Assembly (NCBI GenBank): GCA_947441205.1
Contig: CANETM010000078.1
Span: 1 to 7,275, forward strand
DNA from: Bacteroidota bacterium
GTDB taxonomy: Bacteria; Bacteroidota; Bacteroidia; Chitinophagales; Chitinophagaceae
Direction: 5' to 3'
Length of the DNA: 7,275 nt
The position numbers and the translations under genes are program-made. The notes below the pieces were generated by a model, which saw only the letters and a program-made list of their open reading frames with translations, had not been told where the DNA came from and made no database searches. This document shows, piece after piece, positions 1 through 6,113 of the stretch (position 1 is the stretch's first letter; every line of letters begins with the position of its first letter).

Positions 1-1734
1 ATGGACAAAGTGGGTACTACTATCTGGGCTAAAATGACTTCTAAAAATATTGGAAAGCCATTAGCTATTGTACTTGATAACATTGTTTATTCTGCACCAA
101 ACGTGAATGATGCAATTACTACCGGTAATTCATCCATCTCTGGAAACTATACTTTGAAAACTGCACAAGATTTAGCTGAAATATTAGAAAGCGGTAAATT
201 ACCTGCACCTGCTAAAATTGTTCAAGAACAACAAGTTGGTCCAACTTTAGGTAAAGCTTCTATTCAAGGTGGTTTAATGTCATTTGGACTTGCGTTTTTA
301 GTGATTTTCGCTTTAATGCTTGTATACTTCAATACGGGTGGATGGGTTGCTAATATTGCCTTAATATTAAACTTGCTATTCACAATTGGTATTTTAAGTG
401 CGTTAGGTTTCACATTAACAGCTCCTGGTATTGCTGGTTTAGTATTAACAGTTGGTATGGCTGTGGATACCAACGTAATTATTTTTGAAAGAATTAAAGA
501 GGAATTAACGAAAGGAAAAAGCTATCAAACAGCGGTATCCGATGGTTACAAACGTTCTATGTCTCCAGTATTGGATGCACACGTTACTACCCTTTTAACA
601 GCTTGTATTTTAGCTTACTTCGGCTTAGGTCCAGTACTTGGATTCGCTACTACACAAATCATTGGTATCTTATTATCATTATTCTGTGGAATTTTAGTTT
701 CACGTTTAATCACTGATATATATACAAGTAAAAATAGACACTTTGAATATTTTACAAAAGTTTCAAAATCTGTTTTCAAGCACGCTACATTCAAATTTAT
801 TGAATTCAGAAAGTATGCTTATATATTATCAGCAGTGGTATTAGTAATGGGTATTGCTTCCTTCTTCAACGGATTTGACCAAGGTGTTGAATTTGCAGGT
901 GGTAGAAGTTATACTGTGAAATTCAAAAATGCAGTAAATATTGAAACCGTTCGTGAGGACTTGAAGAAAGTATTTGGTGAAGCACCAATCATTAAAACGG
1001 TAGATACTAAAAATCAAATTAATATCACTACTTCTTATAAAATTAAGGAGCAAGGCAATGATATTGATAATGAAGTTGAAAACTTACTATTCAAAGGATT
1101 AGAAAAACAATTACCAGCTGGAACATCTTATAAAGAGTTTGATACTCAATACAAGCAAAGTTCTCAAACGGTATTACCTACTATTTCTGATGACTTAAAA
1201 GCAGGTGCAACAAAAGCAACTATTTTTGCTTTAATTGCAATTTGTTTATACATCTTTATTCGTTTCCGTGACTGGAGATATTCTTTAGGAACAATTTTCT
1301 CATTGTTGCACGATGTATTTGTAACCTTGATTGTATTTAGTTTCTTAAGAAAAGTAGTACCCTTCCCATTAGAAATTGACCAGCATTTTATTGCTGCGAT
1401 ATTAACCGTAATTGGTTTCTCTATGAATGACACCGTAATTGTTTATGACCGTATTCGTGAGGATAGCCAAATAATGAAAGGCATTGACAATGCAACAATC
1501 ATCAACAAAGCCATTAACCAAACTTTAAGCCGTACTGTAATGACATCATTAACAGTATTCATCGTAATCTTAATTTTGTTCATTTTTGGTGGTGAAGTAA
1601 CAAGAGGATTTGCATTTGCAATGTTAATTGGTATCATTACTGGTACTTATTCTTCAATATTTGTTGCGGCACCAGTATTGGTTGATTTTGCAAAAAATAG
1701 ACCATTAGGACAAGCTGAAACAAAAAAGAAATAA
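1..1734 (+). CDS. secDF: Protein translocase subunit SecDF (SecD-SecF fusion), 5'-truncated by window edge
   Basis: This is an inner-membrane accessory of the SecYEG translocon that uses the proton gradient to help pull preproteins out on the periplasmic side. The visible 577 residues start inside the periplasmic P1 region of SecD (an IAIVLD/YSAP-like strand near residues 22-32), so the ATG at base 1 is an internal Met and several hundred N-terminal residues are missing. SecD transmembrane segments cover about residues 90-240 and contain the motif VGMAVDTNVIIFERIKEE (151-168), with D156 the expected proton-relay Asp. SecF follows without a break: a TM near 273-291, a GVEFAGG motif (295-301), a periplasmic domain to about 400, then five TMs to about 562, with GFSMNDTVIVYDRIRE (472-487) carrying the second relay Asp, D477. 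A short Lys-rich tail ends the protein. The fusion is typical of Bacteroidota. A strong terminator follows. Family assignment is secure; the true start is not visible. Confidence 0.96.
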   Translation: MDKVGTTIWAKMTSKNIGKPLAIVLDNIVYSAPNVNDAITTGNSSISGNYTLKTAQDLAEILESGKLPAPAKIVQEQQVGPTLGKASIQGGLMSFGLAFLVIFALMLVYFNTGGWVANIALILNLLFTIGILSALGFTLTAPGIAGLVLTVGMAVDTNVIIFERIKEELTKGKSYQTAVSDGYKRSMSPVLDAHVTTLLTACILAYFGLGPVLGFATTQIIGILLSLFCGILVSRLITDIYTSKNRHFEYFTKVSKSVFKHATFKFIEFRKYAYILSAVVLVMGIASFFNGFDQGVEFAGGRSYTVKFKNAVNIETVREDLKKVFGEAPIIKTVDTKNQINITTSYKIKEQGNDIDNEVENLLFKGLEKQLPAGTSYKEFDTQYKQSSQTVLPTISDDLKAGATKATIFALIAICLYIFIRFRDWRYSLGTIFSLLHDVFVTLIVFSFLRKVVPFPLEIDQHFIAAILTVIGFSMNDTVIVYDRIREDSQIMKGIDNATIINKAINQTLSRTVMTSLTVFIVILILFIFGGEVTRGFAFAMLIGIITGTYSSIFVAAPVLVDFAKNRPLGQAETKKK

Positions 1735-1748
1735 TACTTAATAGATTA

Positions 1749-1790
1749 TACAAAAAAAGGCCTCACTGATTAGTGAGGCCTTTTTTTGTA
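1749..1790 (+). terminator. Intrinsic terminator after secDF
   Basis: Perfect inverted repeat with 19-bp arms (1749-1767 and 1772-1790) and a 4-base loop (GATT). The GC-rich core is GGCCTCACT/AGTGAGGCC, flanked by an A7 tract on the left and a T7 tract on the right. It lies 15 bp past the secDF stop. Because A and T tracts flank the core symmetrically, it could also stop transcription coming from the minus strand, although the facing gene has its own hairpin. Confidence 0.93.
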
Positions 1791-1854
1791 TCCAACCTTT
1801 CATTATTATTAAAGTAAAAAATTATTGTAAAAAGATTTTGAAGTACAATCCAAT

Positions 1855-1879
1855 AAAAAGGCCCCAGAAATCCGAGGCC
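1855..1879 (-). terminator. Probable intrinsic terminator of the Fe-S carrier gene
   Basis: Read on the minus strand, GGCCTC (1879-1874) can pair with GGGGCC (1865-1860), giving six pairs including one G-T wobble around an 8-base loop. Five T residues follow (complement of A1855-1859). It lies about 30 bp past the stop of the minus-strand gene at 1909. It is weaker than the hairpin at 1749-1790, which may act as a backup. Confidence 0.7.
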
Positions 1880-1908
1880 AATAATTTAGTCAACTAATTC
1901 TGTAATGA

Positions 1909-2259
1909 TTACACTGCGAAGCTGGTGCCACAACCACAGGTGCTAGAAGCATTAGGGTTGTTAAAGGTAAATCCACGGCTATTTAACCCACCCTGCCAAT
2001 CTATATTCATCCCGTACAAATAAATTTGATGTGCTGGTTCCATACAACATGGTATGCCCTCGAAAACGAACTCTGAATCACCTTCTTTAGGTACATCAAA
2101 ACCCAAAACATAGGTCATTCCTGAACACCCTCCTCCTTTTACACCCACCCTTAATTTTTGTTGTTGGTCAAAATCAGGCTCACTCATTAATCTAGTTAAT
2201 TCAGCTACTGCACTTTCCGTGAAGTTAACTGGGGTCTTTAATAATGTCTCAGTTGCCAT
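1909..2259 (-). CDS. A-type iron-sulfur cluster carrier protein (HesB/IscA/ErpA family)
   Basis: A 116-residue cytoplasmic protein of the HesB/IscA/ErpA/SufA family, which carry Fe-S clusters or iron from the scaffold to apo-enzymes. The three conserved cysteines are present: C45 in GGGCSGM (42-48), and C108 and C110 in the C-terminal TCGCGTSFAV. The preceding GGLNSRGFTFNNPNA (90-104) is the usual family signature, and the length matches the family's typical 105-120 residues. An unusual feature is the vicinal pair C71-C72 in GIPCCMEPA, where the familiar E. coli-type proteins have hydrophobic residues (VV or similar). The start is the first ATG and yields a normal N-terminus. No isc or suf genes are visible nearby, so which family member it is (ErpA, IscA or SufA) cannot be decided and no symbol is given. 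It is transcribed divergently from the mutase gene. Confidence 0.93.
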   Translation of the reverse strand: MATETLLKTPVNFTESAVAELTRLMSEPDFDQQQKLRVGVKGGGCSGMTYVLGFDVPKEGDSEFVFEGIPCCMEPAHQIYLYGMNIDWQGGLNSRGFTFNNPNASSTCGCGTSFAV

Positions 2260-2373
2260 ATAATAATTTGAGATACAAAATTACAACAAGTATGGGATAT
2301 GATATCGTACTTAAATATCGAAAATAGGAAAATTAACAGTTTAGCAAATTGTATATTTTTCGTAAATTGTACT
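2260..2373. promoter_or_regulatory. Divergent intergenic region with candidate Bacteroidota-type promoter elements
   Basis: This 114-bp AT-rich stretch must carry the promoters of both divergent genes. On the minus strand, TAATTTTG (2283-2276) matches the Bacteroidota -7 consensus TAnnTTTG exactly, 16 bp before the Fe-S carrier ATG, but I see no TTG at the expected -33 spacing. On the plus strand, TATATTTT (2352-2359) is a one-mismatch -7 candidate, 14 bp before the chosen mutase start, also without a clear -33 element. In such AT-rich DNA these matches can arise by chance. No operator or riboswitch fold was recognised; in particular I did not see a cobalamin-riboswitch B12-box-like sequence. 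Confidence 0.35.
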
Positions 2374-3942
2374 ATGCAAGAACAAGTGAAAAAGACAGAC
2401 AGTGGTATACCTATCAAAAAAGTATATACAAAGGCCGATTTACCTACTAATTTAGACGGCGAACAACTACCAGGTAACTTTCCTTTTACGCGAGGAGTGC
2501 AACCAGATATGTACTTGGGAAAGTTATGGACAATGAGGCAGTATGCTGGATTTTCAACTGCTGAAGAAAGTAATAAGCGTTATCATTTTTTATTGTCACA
2601 AGGCGTTATGGGTTTAAGTGTTGCATTTGATTTACCAACACAAATTGGATATGATCCCGATCATAGTTTATCGGATGGCGAAGTTGGTAAAGTGGGTGTA
2701 TCCATATGTACGCTAGCTGATATGGAAACCTTATTTAATGATATACCATTGGATAAGATTAGCACTTCCATGACCATTAATTCAACAAGTTTTATTTTAC
2801 TTGCCTTATATGTTGCTTTAGCCAAAAAAAGAGGAATTGATGTAAAGCAATTAACAGGAACTATTCAAAATGATATTTTAAAAGAATATGCTGCAAGAGG
2901 AACTTATATATACCCTCCTAAGCATTCCATGCGTATCATTACTGATATTTTTGAATGGTGTGGCACTAATTTACCCAAATGGAATAGCATTAGTATTTCA
3001 GGATATCATATTAGGGAAGCTGGAAGTACTGCAGTGCAAGAAGTAGCATTTACTTTAAGCAATGGTAAAGCATATGTGAAAGCGGCCATTGAAAAGGGAT
3101 TAGATATTAATGTTTTTGGGAAAAGACTTTCATTCTTTTTTAATGCACACAATAATTTATTTGAAGAAGTTGCCAAATTTAGGGCAGCTCGAAAAATGTG
3201 GGCTGAAATAATGAAGGAATTAGGTGCTACCGATGAAAAAGCGTTGATGTTACGTTTTCATACACAAACTGGAGGCGCTACATTAACAGCACAGCAACCT
3301 CATAATAATATCAGCAGGGTTACTATTCAAACATTAGCTGCGGTATTAGGTGGCACACAAAGTTTGCATACAAACGGTTTTGATGAAGCCCTTGGTTTAC
3401 CAACCGAAGAAGCGGCTAGTATAGCTTTAAGAACACAGCAAATAGTTGCTTTTGAAAGTGGCGTCACCGATACAGTCGATCCCTTAGCTGGAAGTTATTT
3501 TGTTGAAAATTTGACAAACCAAATTGAATTGGAAGCCAATAAACTTATTCAACAAATTGATCAAATGGGTGGAAGTGTAACGGCAATAGAAAATGGATTT
3601 ATGCAAAACAAAATTGCAGATAGTGCTTATGCTTACCAAAAAAATATAGAGTCTGGAGAAAAGATAATTGTAGGTGTCAACAAATTCATTTCAGCTATTA
3701 AAAATCCAATCCCACTATTAAAAATAGACGAAAGCATCAGACAGGATCAAATAAACAAACTAAATAAAATAAAAGAATCAAGAAATCAAGCTAATGTCGA
3801 TAAATGTTTATTAGCTATAAAACAATCAGCTAAAGGAACAGAAAATTTGATGCCATTTGTCATTGAAGCTGTAGAAAATTACTGCACCTTAGGTGAAATA
3901 TCCGATACACTTCGCTCAGTATATGGCGAATACCAGGCATAA
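2374..3942 (+). CDS. Methylmalonyl-CoA mutase family protein, catalytic (large) subunit without B12-binding domain
   Basis: Likely catalyses the adenosylcobalamin-dependent interconversion of (R)-methylmalonyl-CoA and succinyl-CoA in the cytoplasm. The 522 residues form only the CoA-binding TIM-barrel domain: WTMRQYAGFSTAEES (52-66), GLSVAFDLPTQIGYD (80-94), GTIQNDILKE (162-171), YIYPPKHSMRI (178-188), SISGYHIREAG (207-217), RLSFFFNAHNN (251-261), QSLHTNGFDEAL (329-340) and TVDPLAGSYFVE (367-378). Y57 and R187 align with the Tyr/Arg pair that marks methylmalonyl-CoA specificity; isobutyryl-CoA and 2-hydroxyisobutyryl-CoA mutases differ there. H212 matches the active-site His. The protein stops where the barrel ends (ISDTLRSVYGEYQA), so the C-terminal cobalamin domain with DxHxxG is absent and must come from a separate subunit not seen here. 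The start at 2374 (MQEQVKK) is preferred over the in-frame ATG at 2299, whose extra 25 residues do not look like family sequence and would occupy the promoter region. The M20 hydrolase gene follows after 38 bp. Confidence 0.9.
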   Translation: MQEQVKKTDSGIPIKKVYTKADLPTNLDGEQLPGNFPFTRGVQPDMYLGKLWTMRQYAGFSTAEESNKRYHFLLSQGVMGLSVAFDLPTQIGYDPDHSLSDGEVGKVGVSICTLADMETLFNDIPLDKISTSMTINSTSFILLALYVALAKKRGIDVKQLTGTIQNDILKEYAARGTYIYPPKHSMRIITDIFEWCGTNLPKWNSISISGYHIREAGSTAVQEVAFTLSNGKAYVKAAIEKGLDINVFGKRLSFFFNAHNNLFEEVAKFRAARKMWAEIMKELGATDEKALMLRFHTQTGGATLTAQQPHNNISRVTIQTLAAVLGGTQSLHTNGFDEALGLPTEEAASIALRTQQIVAFESGVTDTVDPLAGSYFVENLTNQIELEANKLIQQIDQMGGSVTAIENGFMQNKIADSAYAYQKNIESGEKIIVGVNKFISAIKNPIPLLKIDESIRQDQINKLNKIKESRNQANVDKCLLAIKQSAKGTENLMPFVIEAVENYCTLGEISDTLRSVYGEYQA

Positions 3943-3980
3943 CTCATAAACTTATATAACACACACTTAAATAACAATCC

Positions 3981-5276
3981 ATGCGTAAATTACTACTTCT
4001 CTCCATCCTAGCATTCAGTTCCTTATCAATGAATGCTCAAGAACTTCCCAAAAATTATAATACTTTATTAAAAGAAGTAGAACCGCAATTAATTAATTGG
4101 AGAAGACATTTTCATGAATTTCCTGAACTTTCAAATAGAGAAGTTAATACTGGAAAATATATTGCAGATTTTTTAAAAACATTACCAAATGTTGAAGTAA
4201 GATATCCTGTAGCTAAAACAGGAGTTGTTGCTGTATTAAAAGGTGGCAAACCTGGTCCAGTTGTAGCATTAAGAGCTGACATTGATGCCTTACCTGTTTT
4301 TGAACGCACTCCTGTCCCATTTGCATCTAAAGTAACAACTGAATTTAACGGACAAAAAGTAAGTGTAAGCCATGCATGTGGTCATGATTCTCATACAGCC
4401 ATGTTAATGGCAACAGCTAAAGTATTAAGTGCATTACAAAAGGATATGCCTGGTACAGTTGTGTTTTTGTTTCAACCAGCTGAGGAAGGAACACCTGGTA
4501 CGGAAGAAGGTGGTGCTCCATTAATGATTAAAGAAGGTGCATTAGATAATCCAAAAGTAGAAGCAGTTTATGGTATACATATTTCATCACAAACACCAGT
4601 TGGTACCTTAAAGTATAAGTCAGGCGCATTTATGGCATCATCAGACTGGTTCACCATTAAAGTAAATGGAAAAGGTAGTCATGGATCACAACCTTGGGGT
4701 GGCGTTGACCCAATTGCAGCATCAGCTCAAATTATTGAAGGTTTGCAACATATAGTAAGTCGTCAAATGGATTTAACCAAAGCACCTTTAGTGATTACGG
4801 TAGGAACCATAAATGCTGGTGTAAGATCAAATATAATTCCTGAGACAGCTGATATGACGGGTACCATTAGAACCTTAGATAGTGATATGCAAAAAGAAGT
4901 TCATGAGCGTATTAAACATACGGTTAAAACAATTGCTGCAAGTTCAGGTGCAACTGCCGATGTTAATATCGAAACAAAAACATTAGTAACATATAATGAT
5001 CCAGCATTGGTTAAAAAAACTTTGCCCTCTTTAATAAAAGCGGCTGGTGAAGAAAATGTATCTGAATCAACTTGGGTGACAGGTGCTGAAGATTTTTCAT
5101 TTTATGCAGCTAAAGCACCTAGCTTTTTCTTTAATTTAGGTGCCCTTCCAAAAGGTACTGACCCAAGTAAAGCTGGTCCCCATCATACTCCAGATTTTTA
5201 TTTAGATGAAACAGGTTTTATTATAGGGGTAAAAGCATTTACGCAATTGGTATTTGATAATGCTAAATCTAAATAA
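3981..5276 (+). CDS. Exported M20-family (M20D-like) amidohydrolase / N-acyl-amino-acid hydrolase or carboxypeptidase
   Basis: A 431-residue metal-dependent amidohydrolase of the HipO/AbgB/aminoacylase-carboxypeptidase group, which cleaves N-acyl amino acids or related amides. A signal peptide is evident: MRK, a hydrophobic LLLLSILAF core, then SMNAQ, with probable cleavage near residues 19-20, so the enzyme should act in the periplasm or outside. Family motifs in order are HEFPELSNRE (45-54), RADIDALP (98-105), HACGHDSHTAM (131-141), QPAEEG (165-170), YGIH (197-200), KGSHGSQP (231-238, dimerisation/lid domain), GTINAGVRSNIIPE (275-288), GAEDFSFY (368-375) and HHTPDF (401-406). Expected metal ligands are C133, H135, E169, H200 and H401 or H402, with E168 the general base. 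All appear intact and the length is normal. Substrate cannot be deduced. It starts 38 bp after the mutase stop with no visible terminator between, so the two may share a transcript, though no functional link is obvious. Confidence 0.92.
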   Translation: MRKLLLLSILAFSSLSMNAQELPKNYNTLLKEVEPQLINWRRHFHEFPELSNREVNTGKYIADFLKTLPNVEVRYPVAKTGVVAVLKGGKPGPVVALRADIDALPVFERTPVPFASKVTTEFNGQKVSVSHACGHDSHTAMLMATAKVLSALQKDMPGTVVFLFQPAEEGTPGTEEGGAPLMIKEGALDNPKVEAVYGIHISSQTPVGTLKYKSGAFMASSDWFTIKVNGKGSHGSQPWGGVDPIAASAQIIEGLQHIVSRQMDLTKAPLVITVGTINAGVRSNIIPETADMTGTIRTLDSDMQKEVHERIKHTVKTIAASSGATADVNIETKTLVTYNDPALVKKTLPSLIKAAGEENVSESTWVTGAEDFSFYAAKAPSFFFNLGALPKGTDPSKAGPHHTPDFYLDETGFIIGVKAFTQLVFDNAKSK

Positions 5277-5306
5277 ATATTCATCAATATCCTACTTGAT
5301 ACAATT

Positions 5307-5349
5307 CTACTTTTATAAATTCTTTTCAAAAGAAATAATTAGAAAGTAG
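5307..5349 (+). repeat. Nested inverted repeat in the 3' flank of the M20 gene
   Basis: The outer arms CTACTTT (5307-5313) and AAAGTAG (5343-5349) are exact inverted copies. Between them, TTCTTTT (5320-5326) and AAAAGAA (5328-5334) form a second inverted repeat with one base between. It sits just upstream of the main terminator hairpin and may add a weak 3'-UTR structure. The arms are short and AT-rich, so chance is a fair explanation. Confidence 0.4.
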
Positions 5350-5354
5350 TTATA

Positions 5355-5389
5355 AAAAATAAGGAGTCTCAAAAGGACTCCTTATTTTT
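5355..5389. terminator. Bidirectional intrinsic terminator between the M20 gene and yggS
   Basis: Perfect 14-bp arms (5355-5368 and 5376-5389) enclose a 7-base loop (TCAAAAG). The core is AAGGAGTC/GACTCCTT. A T5 tract ends the right arm, and an A6 tract (5354-5359) supplies a T tract for the other strand. It lies 78 bp past the M20 stop and only 4 bp past the yggS stop, so it fits as a shared terminator for the two convergent transcripts. Confidence 0.92.
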
Positions 5390-5393
5390 ATAT

Positions 5394-6068
5394 TTATTTA
5401 GTATAATTTCTTGCTCCAAAAAGTAAGCTACCTATTCTGATCATATTGCTTCCTTTTGAAATAGCTAAGGCATAATCGGAACTCATACCCATACTTAAAA
5501 TTTCAAACTGGCCATTGGGGAATGCAATTTTCGCTTTATCAAAGTAGTTTTTAAGTGTTGTAAACTCCTGACTTAATAGTTGTTGATTTTCTGAAAAACT
5601 TGCCATACCCATTAGACCTCTGATACGAACATGGCTATAATCAGCCACTCTCCCACTTAATAAAAGTTCGTGTAAAGCAGGCCCATCAAAACCAAACTTG
5701 GTTTCTTCAGTGGCAATATGAATTTGAAGCAAACAATCAATAATCCTATTTTGTTTTACCCCTTGTTTATTAATTTCTTGTAATAATTTTTCAGAATCCA
5801 CACCATGAATTAAGTAAACAAACGGAGCAATATATTTTACTTTATTGGATTGTAAATGTCCTATAAAATGCCAGTTAATATCCAAAGGTAAACTTGCTTG
5901 CTTGTCAACTAATTCCTGTACATAATTTTCACCAAAATCACGATGACCTAATTCATATAAAGCTTGAATATCCTCATTGGGTTTTGTTTTACTAACCGCA
6001 ATTAACTGAACTCCTTGATCTGTCAACTCCTTTATAATAGTAAGGTATTGTTGTGTATTTACGGCCAT
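5394..6068 (-). CDS. yggS: YggS/PROSC (PLPBP) family pyridoxal phosphate homeostasis protein
   Basis: A 224-residue cytoplasmic PLP-binding protein with the alanine-racemase-like barrel fold. The family buffers free PLP and affects vitamin B6 and amino/keto acid balance; no enzymatic activity is established for it. Diagnostic motifs are LIAVSKTKP (22-30), where K27 is the expected PLP Schiff-base lysine, DFGENYVQE (44-52), WHFIGHLQSNK (66-76), IHGVDS (87-92), RGLMGMA (150-156), LSMGMSSDYALAI (191-203), and IRIGSLLFGAR (210-220) holding the phosphate-binding end. Length is normal (about 220-240). The start at 6068 follows an A/T-rich leader without a Shine-Dalgarno sequence, as elsewhere in the window. 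It lies 45 bp downstream of the acyl-CoA dehydrogenase on the same strand with no hairpin between, so the pair is probably co-transcribed. It ends at the shared terminator. Confidence 0.96.
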   Translation of the reverse strand: MAVNTQQYLTIIKELTDQGVQLIAVSKTKPNEDIQALYELGHRDFGENYVQELVDKQASLPLDINWHFIGHLQSNKVKYIAPFVYLIHGVDSEKLLQEINKQGVKQNRIIDCLLQIHIATEETKFGFDGPALHELLLSGRVADYSHVRIRGLMGMASFSENQQLLSQEFTTLKNYFDKAKIAFPNGQFEILSMGMSSDYALAISKGSNMIRIGSLLFGARNYTK

Positions 6069-6113
6069 TTGTTGTTAAACTAATTTAATAATGCTTTAGT
6101 GCAAATTAACGCT

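Noticed and set aside
1..3. ATG at base 1 as the real start of secDF
   Set aside because: The sequence there is already inside the SecD periplasmic domain, and the first TM and most of P1 are missing. The frame simply opens at the window edge.
264..1637. Minus-strand open frames of 64-89 codons within secDF
   Set aside because: They lie opposite a strongly conserved gene, have no recognisable domains, and read as antisense shadows of membrane-protein codons.
2299..2373. N-terminal extension of the mutase from the ATG at 2299
   Set aside because: The extra 25 residues show no family similarity and would overlap the divergent promoter region. MQEQVKK at 2374 gives the usual family length.
3943..3980. 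Possible promoter or terminator between mutase and M20 genes
   Set aside because: The 38 bp are AT-rich with no hairpin and no TAnnTTTG element that I can see.
4112..4309. Minus-strand 65-codon open frame within the M20 gene
   Set aside because: Antisense to the conserved RADIDALP region, with no domain and no expression signal.
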